DNA of 64,000 nucleotides from the NCBI GenBank assembly GCA_018296165.2, contig JACKQL020000017.1:930001-994000 (forward strand), read 5' to 3'. Position 1 is the stretch's first letter, and each line of letters opens with the position of its first letter. The notes under the pieces are model-generated. The model was not told the origin of the DNA, did no database searches, and saw nothing but the letters and a program-made list of their open reading frames with translations. Position numbers and translations under genes: made by a program. Source of the stretch: Termitomyces sp. T153 (taxonomy: Eukaryota > Basidiomycota > Agaricomycetes > Agaricales > Lyophyllaceae). Below are positions 54,902-64,000 of this stretch, in pieces.

Positions 54902-55710
54902 GGCGTCAGAGAATTAATAAAGGATTACTGGTATAGATGAACAATAGACGACCAAAGGGTGCAGTGATCCTTGAAGAATCTCAGTTAGAGTCGAAGCTAA
55001 CTATTGAATGACGGATCCTTTATATACATATCACGGTGTAATCCCACAACGACTGCCACGAAAATCCTTGATCACAGGCTGTCAGTGAGTCGCACCCAAG
55101 TCTTGACAGTAAGGGTGACTTTCCAAACATATGAGTCAGATACTGTCAGATGTAAGATTTGTGAATACATACCACGTCAAGGGCACCGAACATCGCGCAC
55201 TTGAGGCTACCATATGACAGCACCGGTCGGTTCCGTCAAGATGTTTATCCTCCGTCGGCATTGTTCAAAGCCAAGAAAATTATTCTTTTCCAAACGCCTT
55301 GAGATTGATTCGACTCCTAGATAGCATAATCCATGAGGTGAGAGTATTTGCATTGTTTTAGTCTGTGTACAAGGGAGTAGTGATGATAGCATGTACATGT
55401 GAACCATGAACAATGCATGGAACGAGAACAAGAGCCATTATAAATACTAATAACAGGATAGAACGAATGATCAAATGAGAAGTGGGGAGAAAAAAAAATT
55501 AAAAAGTCGAGGGCGTCCGAAAGAAATTTAGACAACGTACACCGAATTCAAGGAATGAATGAACAAAAGAAACGATCGCAACATACCGGAACCACAAACC
55601 GAGACGCGCCGAGAAACACGGCGGTGAGGAAACGAACGAACAAAAAAGATTGAAACAAAATAGTACGAAGAAGCGGAATCACGAAAAAAGAAAAAGCCAA
55701 GCAGGTCCCA
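54902..55710. other. Spacer of 0.8 kb, no gene seen
   Basis: CpG-normal intergenic DNA. A-rich runs near 55490 and 55640-55700 lie downstream of the next minus-strand gene and are probably its 3' UTR. No supported open frame. Confidence 0.5.
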
Positions 55711-58679
55711 TCACAAATCATCCTCCGGATCCCATCTCGTAATCTTGGCGAGTGGACGATAATAATACTGCTTATACTTCTTCGTCACATTCCTCTTCGC
55801 AGGGCGGGGCATCATACTCCTAATAAGCGCGGCACGTTCCTGGTCCTCATCCATCTCCGGCACATAAAACCACTGCGCCTCCAGCGGTCGGCCCGATTCG
55901 TCCTGCAACACACAACATCATCATCAGCCAAAATCCACGAAACATGCAAACCGAAAACACAACGAAAAAAAAAAGCACAAACCTTAAAACTACTCTCCAC
56001 CTTCCCAAACACCCCACACCCCCCTCTCGCCGCCTCACCCTCCCCTAACACCCTCTCAATAATCTCCATCCACTCCTTCTCACTCCGCTGCGCCCCAAGC
56101 GACGGCCGACACTGCATCGCATTCTTGTACAGCGCAGAGGCGGGCAGACACGACGCGCGCGACGTAGCCATGCTCTCGATTATCATACCGCGTATTTCTG
56201 CGTGAAGAGCTTCGGTCTCTGGATCCTTTGGCGGGAATGAAGGCGGTTTGAGTTTGGGCTTTGTCTCGTCTGAAGGGCGGGGGTTGGACAACAATGATGA
56301 GGATGATGAGCTGGTCGATGTATGCACCGAAGTTTTGTGTTTTGATGTAGAGGTCGATGTCGGACTCGATGTCGAACTTGAACTACGTTTCTGTGTCAAA
56401 CCATCCTTATCGACTTTTTCTTTCTTCTGTTTCTGTTTCTGCTTCTTCAACTTCGGTGCAGGCCTGTTTTCCGCCTCAAAATCCTCCTCAATCCTCCGCT
56501 TCACCTCTTTCCCCTTCCTCTTCTCCACACCCACACACAATTCATCAAGACCCGACAGTTCGACCCTCGCCTTCTTCCTAGGCATCACATCACCCTCCCT
56601 CTCCCGCTCATCATTCCCCCCTTTGTCCTTCCGCTTTTCCCTTTTCACCAACCCAACCTCATTCACACCAACCCCATTCTCATCCTTCATCCTCAACGCC
56701 CCAACCGCACCCTCCCAATCCTTCACCTTACTTCCCTCCCTCTGCCGACTCAAGCTCGACGCCAAACCCCCGCCCTCGCTCTCTCCATCCATCTCACCAA
56801 CCCCGACCCCAACCTCTTCCTGATTCCCAAACACCTCCATCGCAACATCAACCACCTCAACCGCACTATCACCGACATCACCACACCACGCCGACACAAC
56901 TGGATCACCTTCCCTCTCCCTCTTTTCCAACTCTATACACGAAGCTTCCAAATCCACATACCCCTCCAATACCAGACACAGGCCCGCACCCTGGCGGGAA
57001 GCGTCACCAGGATCAGAATCAGAATCCGGATGTGAATCGGGATCGGGAGTGTCACTCTTAATAGAGCCTACGCAGGATTCGGTTAGAGCCGAGAGCTCTT
57101 GGTATTCTGGCAGATAAAACGCAGACGTAACGCCATCTGAATCCAGATCCAAACCCGACTCTCGTCGCACACGCACAATATCCGACTACAGAGGAATTGA
57201 TAGTTAGAACTTGGGTAGAACGATAACTCAGGTGTGGGTGGAGACGCGATAGGTAAAAAGAAGGAAGGTGGAAAGAGATAGAGATAGATGATTACATACC
57301 TGTTCACTAACGTTAGGCTTTTCATCGTCTTCTATCTTGTTCTCGTCCCCGTTCCCATCATTCTCATTCTCATTCTCATTCTCTCCTTCGGGCTCGGGCT
57401 CGGGCTCGGGCTCAGTGCCAATCTGAGATTCCTGCTCATCCAACGCCGACAACTCATCAAAAAACTCAAGCGGGCTCGAAGGCGGAAGAGCGCGAGGCGA
57501 AGACGGCGCAAACGACAACGGAGATATCGATACTGAGCGCACCATCATCCTCATCGGCAGTGCAGGCGAGGAGAAAGATGGAGATGAAGACGGAAGCGGG
57601 GGTGATGAAGGCGGTAGAGGCGACGAATAGGATCTCGTTCCCATTTCCACCCCTGGATCCACATCCATCGCCGGAGCCATGGTATCACCCCCCGACGCGA
57701 GCGCAAGATCCGGAGACGATGTACCAAGCCCCGTCTCGATTACACACGAAAGAATTTGTGGTTCACACTCCATCCTGTCTTCCGCGTGCGTCGGTGTCAA
57801 CGGTAAAGGCTCCGATATGGGCCGTCGAGGCACATTGAGCCCCAGAATTGGTGGCGGGGACTCGACAGGCGTAGACTGCCGATGAAGTACATGCGGACGC
57901 TGAAGGCGGGGCTGGGGGTGTGAAGAATGCAGATGCATTGGGGAGTCGTACCTCCACCGGCCGCGTTCAGCGGATATGCGGAAAAACGTCGCACGTATAT
58001 CGGGATTGGTGAAATCGACTCCTGAGTTTTCGGACTCATCTGAGTTGTTGATGTTGGTGCTGGTGCTGGTGGGATTAGTGTTGCGCAGTATTAGTGAAGT
58101 TTTGATATCGACGTGTTCGTCGCTGTGCGGATGGTCCTGTGTTGATGGTGGTGTTGGTGTTATATGATCCTCGAAATTCGACATTGCATGATTATGAGCA
58201 TATCGATGTTGCCAACAACAACAGCGCAACACTCGTGATGCATCTACCTTTACCCCCACCCTTGCCGTATACAATTCGTCTGCAAACAGCGACTGTATAC
58301 CCGGGAGTGTCGTTTGTGTTTTTGTTTTTGTTTTCGCATTTGCATTTGCATCCTCGTATCTCGTCCACGTCTGATCATCCACATCCCGGTCCACCTTTCT
58401 CCCAATCCCAAACCCAAGCCCAAACACCGGGCTCGATCGCACGCCCGCACATGAGCCAAACTCCCTCTCTGGCGTCATAGGAGAAGGAGAAGGCGATGAC
58501 TCGCGGCGCGGCGAAGAAGGCGCGACCGCGCCCCAGCTCGACAGAGATGGCAAAGACACCGGGCTCGAACACGGATACGAATACGAATACTGGTACGGAC
58601 TGCTCGGATACGAGGAATACGCAGCGGGAATCGAGAGCTCGAGCTCGGACGAGGGGAGTGTGTTGTTTGACAACGACAT
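55711..58679 (-). CDS. Large disordered protein with a conserved-looking C-terminal domain
   Basis: Start 58679 (MSLSNNTLPSSELELSIPAA). Exon 1 runs to about 57301 and is mostly low complexity: Ser/Pro/Tyr-rich (SSYPSSPYQYSYSYPCSSP), Ser/Pro-rich (SYSSPLPPSSPPLPSSSPSF) and Glu-Pro/Glu-Asn repeats (EPEPEPEPEGENENENEN). A GTATGT...TAG intron of about 120 nt joins SEQ to SDIVRVRRESGLDLDSDG. Exon 2 is charged (APKLKKQKQKQKKEKVDKDG, SSSSTSSPTSTSTSKHKTS). From about ETEALHAEIRGMIIESMATS the sequence becomes globular (EKEWMEIIERVLGEGEAARG). The last intron (GTTTGT...GTTGCAG) leads to DESGRPLEAQWFYVPEMDED, then MPRPAKRNVTKKYKQYYYR and LAKITRWDPEDDL. The C-terminal ~140 residues read like a conserved small domain with a basic patch, perhaps DNA- or chromatin-binding. 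I cannot name it. Nuclear location is plausible from basic clusters. Confidence 0.75.
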
Positions 58680-60240
58680 GGCCGTTGGGGGTGATAAGAC
58701 AAATGTCACGTGGGGAGACACGAGGGAAATGAGTAAACGCGTTTTTCGAGCGGAGAGTGAAAGTTTGGGGGACCGCCGATGGACGTGTTTTGGACGTGTT
58801 TGGGACGCGTTTTGGGTCATGTGAGGAGGGTTGGACTTGGTGTGATTGGACTCGGGACGCACTCTTGCAATTGGATACGCGCGTGTAAAATGTAGTCGGT
58901 CGTGTATAAGTACGTGAAAGTGTGTGTTTGAAGTATTTGAAGAGTATAGCACCAATCGACGTGCTTGTGTGGGAAATTGAGTTGGCCCCATCGCGTCCTG
59001 GTTGTGCTTGAAAACAGGCGATGACTTAAAGCGCACTGGTTCGACGTGTCGAATCGAGGGTTGCACACCAAAAGAAAACGTGTACCGAGCCCTTTCAAAG
59101 CGTTTCGCTTTAGTCCTTCTTGTTTATAGCCCTTCAGAGTGTTTGAGTAGAGCCCTTTAGAGTGTTTTGCTATAGCTATGTTTGGGGACGCGTTTTTGGT
59201 CATGTGAAACCTGAACTTGGGTGCGACGTAGTCGGTCGAGTGTAAGTACGTGAAAGCGTGTGACCGATCGACGCGTTTCTGTGGAAAATATGGACCTACA
59301 TACCCATATTCCATGCGAGATGCGAAATGTGCACATATTCTGATTGAACAAACGACCTATCGTGTTCTAGTTGAGCAGAACACGTCCGGAGGAAACACAT
59401 TAACTGGTCTGACGTGTCGAATCAAGGCCTGCACACCGGAAAAAAAAATTGTAGGCCCGCGTACCGAACCCCTATTGCATGTGGCCGTACTCGTCCTTGT
59501 GCAAAAAGCAAAGACCGTTCTTGTGTCATTCAGGCTAAAACAGACAGACATAGACACGACTATCGCCGTTTGTTGACTTGAGGTTGGACAGGATGGAGAA
59601 GCTACGAGTATGACGTCCGAATGATGGGTATGGGTGTGGTGTGATCACTGCAACCACGCGTACCTGGACCCGTGGAAGTAGCTACGTAGTACTGCATAAG
59701 AAGGGATTGGATTCAAGACAGGCAGTGCAGATCCACACCCAGAGGACGAAGAGACATTGGCCTGCACGGAATGTCGGAATGTCGACCGCTCGCACGGGCT
59801 ACACCCGATCACGGGCGCTCCTATAAGCATAACGACAGGTGGTATCCACATACATACTGCGGGCGAGACAGTGGGGGGGACGCAGGACGAAGGAAACGAG
59901 GATCGTTTTGTATGATTTTGAACCATACAGTCGTCCGTGCGATGCACGTATCAGCTGGTTGTAAGCATCCCAGATTTGAGCTTCATACTATGGCCACGGA
60001 CGAGAAAACCAAGCTCCAGCTGGAGCAAGCGTCTAAACAAAGCTCGAGTGCACTATGAAGACTACGATTACGATGATGCACAGCACCAAGATAGGACGTC
60101 AGACGGCCATTAGAGAGATGAAGAGGGAGATGGAGGTGTCTGAACACCAAAAACTGACATTGCGGCACGCCCGGAGCCCAGAAGAGTGGGGATGTTTGAA
60201 GGTGTTTGGGTGTGGGGGTGTCAGCTTTTTTGATCGGTAA
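58680..60240. other. Intergenic region with an imperfect duplicated segment
   Basis: CpG-normal DNA upstream of the disordered-protein gene. A segment at about 58806-59090 recurs at about 59188-59445: 'gtagtcggtcgtgtataagt' against 'gtagtcggtcgagtgtaagt', 'gacgtgtcgaatcgagggtt' against 'gacgtgtcgaatcaaggcct'. Between them are short repeats of 'agccctttagagtgtttt' type. Long open frames here (57228-59066 minus extension, 58817-59314) are not credible as coding. No gene supported. Confidence 0.55.
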
Positions 60241-60983
60241 TCACCGATGATTGATTTGGAATAAGTCACATATCTTTTGGTTGCACCTCAATGTACATTA
60301 TTTCTAGGCCCAGCTTGAATAAAATTAAATCAAGACTGGATGATTGACTATGAAACTTTGTTTCAATCTGTCTTCAGTTCAATTTGCTGACATGTGGGGC
60401 ATTTTTATAAATTTCTTTTGCAAAAAAATATCTATGCTAGCAAGTCTCATTGAGAGCCTACATACTATCTACAGAATATTAGTTACAAAGTTTGCAATAA
60501 TATATTGTCATGCATTTCCTCAGTGGCATCAACCAAGTTGATCATATTTTCAAGGACTTCAGGATTGAGTTGAAGATAATGAATAGTAGTAAAAAAGGAT
60601 AAAACAACATAGGTACTGATATAATGATGCAAAATCTTAGTTTGACTGACAGATCAAGGTGAACTTAATTGCAAGTCTTACTCCATATTCATGGAGGTTT
60701 GGGGCTTAATTGCATCCAATTCACTTTACAAATGTAGTAATAAGAGTGATAATTTAGTTGATATAGTTTAGAAGATTAATCAGATCAAGCTTCAGATCAG
60801 GCCCAAATGAAATACAATCAAAATTGTAAGCCTGGAACTACTAATTGCTCATAGACCTAAGAGACCCACTCCCTGGGGATTTCTGAGCTGTGGCAAGCAG
60901 TTGCTTGCCTGAAAGGCTTGGAATCCCCCTCTTTCTATAGTTCATCCTCTGCACAGTCCATAGCATATCCACATGTTTCTACC
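60241..60983. other. CpG-starved block with a diverged relative of the solo LTR
   Basis: CpG disappears abruptly at about 60245. From about 60790 to 60965 the sequence resembles the middle of the solo LTRs at 28035 and 41166 ('gaactactaattgctcatag', 'acctaagagacccactccct', 'gcaagcagttgcttgcc'), but is much more diverged, so it is an older or different subfamily member. It ends where the second Tc1 copy begins. Confidence 0.55.
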
Positions 60984-61428
60984 AGTTTTTTATACTTTTT
61001 GAAAAATGACATTGGCATGAAGGATTTTAAAATTCTGGTTAAATCATGTAAAATACTATGGCAAATTGTATTTAGGTTTATCTAATTTGAATCAAGATTG
61101 ATGGAGTAATGGCCATTTTAAAATATTCACTCATTGGAATAGTTTTTTGAGCCTCTTTAACTTTCCAGGTTTATCCCTATTTTAGTCAGAAATAAAGAGT
61201 AAGTTCCATGTGGGAGTAACAACAGAGTCATGTGACCATGCTTGGTTATATTTGGGAGTGGTTCAACCACATCTTGACCTTCAACCACTATCATGAAAGC
61301 TACTCTTCCTGCACAACACCTTACTGTTGCTTCTCTTCTTGCTCAAGAGTATTCTCTGCATCAGATTGGGGCTCAAACTGGTCTAGGGAAGTCAGCTATT
61401 GGGAGGGTTGGTAGAGAGCTGGAGGTAG

Positions 61429-61803
61429 TGATGTGCTCCTATGCCATCTAGCTGCTGTGCAGGGAACCCAAAAAGAAGGCCTAAACACTGGCAACTAGAT
61501 AGGGTAGCTGGCAATAGGAAGTAAGAGGGGTGAGTCAATAACCATCCCAGAAAGCAAGAGCTAGAAGATGTGAAGGGGAGACAGAGTAGTGAGAAAGGTT
61601 GCTAAGTTGAAAGGGAGTGGGGAAACATGAATGAGTAAAGTCAATGTAAACTGGGGGGGATGAATGCAAATAGTTGCTAGCTGCAGTTGCTAGCATTGCT
61701 AGGTCACAATAACACTAAGAGCACCCACAGTCAGCACCCACACTAGATTGAGTATGAGGTTGTCAAGACTTGTTGCTCAGTCATTAATGACAAAGATTAA
61801 TGA

Positions 61804-61899
<96 letters not shown>

Positions 61900-62538
61900 T
61901 GAAGTTGGTAAGCTAAGAGTCAATGAGGGGAACAATACTGTGTTAGTTGGTTGATTGTTATCTCTATGTACAGGCAGTATTTATACTGTTTGTAGATATA
62001 GTATCAGAAAGGAAATATTATTTGCTACCAGTGATGGCATCTGCCAAAGTGTCCCTGATACATACTAGATGTCAGTATGGTAACCAAGTATTTGTATGCA
62101 ATGTCAATAAGATGTATAATAAATGTTAGTAACAATAAAAGAGCATACCTAACATCAATATCTGAAGTGTAGACACCATTTAGGTATGTTTGTCAGCAAG
62201 ACAAGAAAAATGATAAGTAAGAGGTCACATGGCTTTTAATATATCTGTTTTCAAAAGGAGTTATTATTGTCACTAGGTAAGGTTGCTAGCAATTGTCACT
62301 AAGGAAAGTTTCAGCCTTATCATTCTAGACCCAGAGGCCAGACTCTATATGATGAGGCTCATGATCCAGAGGTCTTGTAATCACAAAAATGTTGTACAAA
62401 GGCTACATTGTTCTAGACCTTGGGGCTAGACCTCATATCATAAGTGGCATAACTTGTGCATGGTCACATGGAATCTAGTTAGATGCTGCCCAATCAGAAA
62501 TGTTGAAAACAGTGCTTAGCAACAATTGAGTCTTATCA
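61429..62538 (+). repeat. 1.1-kb LTR-type insertion (solo LTR) inside the Tc1 copy
   Basis: The inserted DNA begins TGATGTGC and ends TCTTATCA (TG...CA) and interrupts the Tc1 sequence exactly, with GTAG (61425-61428) before and GTGG (62539-62542) after, an imperfect 4-bp duplication. Its last 410 bp match the LTR at 6745-7484, with a single copy of the 168-bp unit. A (GA)n tract of about 91 bp sits inside. It is therefore younger than the Tc1 copy it entered. Confidence 0.75.
61807..61897 (+). repeat. (GA)n microsatellite, about 45 uninterrupted units
   Basis: A pure GA run with no interruption over about 91 bp, inside the LTR-type insertion. Pure runs of this length are usually unstable and its length in the assembly may be imprecise. 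Confidence 0.97.
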
Positions 62539-62790
62539 GTGGACAAGGAAAACTATGCCTGGAGGCCATCCTGCTAAGCTTACTCCACATGATAAACAGG
62601 CTATTGTTTGACAAATCTCATCTGGGAGACTTGATACAGCTGTTCAGGCCATCAATTTTATCAACAACATCATTTCCAACTCTGTCTCTCCTCAGACTGT
62701 CTGAAATGTGCTGAAGGAGGAGGGGTATTGGTCTGCTACAAAGAGGAAAGTTCCTATGCTCAAAGTTAGACATGGCAACTACAACTCAAA

Positions 62791-64000
62791 ACACCCACAT
62801 CCATAACCTTCTGAACCATTACCATCCAGAGGTAAAGTTCAGTACATGTTAGAAAAGACTTATCTGGCTGGTTATGGCATGTCCAGACCAACTGGGGGCC
62901 ATTTTGCAGGATGCAATTGTGTATTGGCAGAGGGTAACTGTTAGTTGAGGGAGGAGTCAGAGTCAAACACAAAAGAGAGAGAATATGTCAAGTGCCTGTG
63001 ATGCACATAGATAGTGAGGTATGAGAGAGCAAAGATGACAAGTGCAAGTGTAGCAGAGGGTCTTATGTGAGCTGGAAAGAAAGAGATGAAGGATAGACAG
63101 TATGTCTGGGTACCCAGTGTAATGGGACAGGACAAATGAAGTGCGACACCTGTTTATTTGCTGAGATTTCCAAAGTCCTTGCAGTCAGAAGGACATATCT
63201 GGTATCTATTCAAAGGATAAGGTTTATGAGAAACCAACAGGAAGATCCAACCCAACAATCCACCCATAAATCATTGTATCAATCTCAACCTCTGCTTCCC
63301 ATCAATGGGGATATGCTTCTCACTCCAATTGACATATGAGATGACCAGAGGAATAACAGGTAGAATGTAAAGGTTCCTCAAATTCAATAAGTCCAATCAT
63401 CTTCCCATCCAAGTCAGGTGACAAAACATCCTGTTGGTAATCTGGGTCCATCATAATCTCATCACTGTGCATCTGACCTTCACATCATAATTCTCTACAC
63501 TAGACATTGGCAGGATCATATATTACTTAGCTCTTACCAGAAGCAAAGTGCAATATATTCAGGCTTCTAAGTTAGAAGATGGCCTGATATATTAAAAGCC
63601 TCCAAAATCACATAACTTGTGCTTGAATCTTTAGGACTGTAGAAAAATAAATCAATAAGGCAGAATTGAACTAACAACATTGACAATAAAGGCATAACCA
63701 ATGGAACACAAGACACACTACAACTTGTAAGCTAATAACCTGATTAACACTTACTAATGCAAAAGGCCTATGTCCCCATCACAAAAGGCCTATGTCCCCA
63801 TCACAAAAGGCCTATGTCCCCACAGGATCCATCTACTGAGCACACAGTTATGCTGGTCATGGTTTATTAGGGTTCCAGTCAGTTTGGTAAGTTGCTTGGT
63901 TAGGCTCTGTTAGGTTTTGTTAATGTTAGGAATATGTTTAGGGTCTTAGAAACATTTTGAAAGGGAGCTTGCTCTGCTTATTATAATGATAACTTTGACA
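62791..64000. other. CpG-starved repeat debris to the window end
   Basis: No protein-like open frame. Contains a possible minus-strand tRNA-like segment (63640-63720, reverse complement 'gttagttcaattctgcc') and the 22-bp repeat at 63761-63823. Probably decayed transposon DNA continuing beyond the window. Confidence 0.5.
63761..63823 (+). repeat. Tandem repeat, 22-bp unit, about 2.9 copies
   Basis: Units start at 63761, 63783 and 63805, each opening 'aaaaggcctatgtccccat'. The first two are identical and the third diverges after 'tgtcccca'. Confidence 0.9.

Larger units (their letters stand above)
60984..62790 (+). mobile_element. Second Tc1/mariner copy, truncated and split by an LTR insertion
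   Basis: 60984-61428 matches 33793-34256 of the first copy: the TIR interior ('tatactttttgaaaaatgac'), the inner TIR end ('agttttttgagcctc') and the transposase start at ATG 61293. It stops at 61428, and the match resumes at 62539 ('gtggacaaggaaaactatgc') and runs to about 62790. Both outer ends are missing. Coding is broken by stops. Where the two copies can be compared, differences are largely transitions at former CpG sites. Confidence 0.85.

Noticed and set aside
56248..56823. 191-codon plus-strand frame
   Set aside because: Antisense shadow of the low-complexity exon of the disordered protein. Its Ser/Phe runs mirror Lys/Glu codons on the other strand.
57228..59066. 612-codon minus-strand open frame extending upstream of the disordered protein's ATG at 58679
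   Set aside because: The segment above 58679 is simply open in frame and lies in the duplicated non-coding region. The ATG at 58679 gives the natural start, and the last 25 codons of the frame are intron.
61748..61954. Arg-Glu repeat protein
   Set aside because: Translation of the GA microsatellite only.
63761..63823. CRISPR-like array
   Set aside because: Units are contiguous with no spacers. It is a simple tandem repeat, and the genome is eukaryotic.

Overview
The window looks like nuclear DNA of a filamentous basidiomycete, most likely an Agaricomycete. The evidence is the gene structure: densely packed multi-exon genes with introns mostly of 50-65 nt, GT-AG splice sites, and families typical of mushrooms (multi-exon A1 aspartic proteases, F-box/LRR proteins, an SGNH/PC-esterase type II membrane protein, disordered acidic proteins). 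I do not name a species.

Two kinds of DNA alternate. CpG-normal, gene-bearing blocks lie at about 9.8-28.2 kb and 36-60.2 kb. CpG-starved, AT-richer blocks full of dead transposons lie at 0-9.75 kb, 28.26-36 kb and 60.24-64 kb. Stop codons in the dead elements are largely explained by CG>TG or CG>CA changes, the signature of cytosine-methylation decay or a RIP-like process.

0-9.75 kb: an LTR end inserted in the reverse transcriptase of a decayed Ty3/gypsy chromovirus (RT, RNase H, integrase, chromodomain), then about 3.8 kb of unrecognised degenerate ORFs, then a polypurine tract and a 3' LTR holding a 168-bp unit in three copies. 9.98-14.06 kb (-): Ctf4/Mcl1/WDHD1 replisome adaptor. 14.96-15.53 (+): small four-pass membrane protein. 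15.77-18.80 (-): CPSF73/Ysh1 mRNA 3'-end endonuclease, head to head with an 82-residue basic protein (18.97 +). 21.10-22.97 (+): an all-helical protein with a central hydrophobic segment. 23.47-25.80 (+): DEDDh RNA exonuclease of the Rex1/REXO type. 26.25-27.61 (+): acidic protein with an in-frame TAG before a further open 53-codon tail.

28.0-36 kb: a solo LTR whose left quarter is CpG-normal and whose remainder is CpG-starved, decayed repeats, and a full-length 1615-bp Tc1/mariner element with 213-bp inverted repeats and a dead transposase. 37.0-37.9 (-): F-box-like protein. 38.85-40.9 (+): secreted, probably GPI-anchored aspartic protease. 41.17-42.05: a CpG-rich second copy of the solo LTR. 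42.6-44.7 (-): a second aspartic protease without signal peptide, with its first catalytic motif split by a 13-nt exon. 46.6-48.3 (-): F-box/LRR protein with a frame break. 48.4-49.8 (-): alpha/beta hydrolase. 50.06-51.6 (-): PC-esterase-like protein. 54.03-54.9 (-): small protein with a tandem 31-residue acidic repeat. 55.7-58.7 (-): large disordered protein with a conserved-looking C-terminal domain. 60.98-62.79: a second Tc1 copy split by a 1.1-kb LTR-type insertion carrying a long GA microsatellite.

No operon-like logic applies. The genes are independent housekeeping (replication, mRNA 3' processing, RNA trimming) and secretory or accessory functions. The most striking observation is the sharp CpG-decay boundary inside one solo LTR, checkable against its CpG-intact sister copy 13 kb away.
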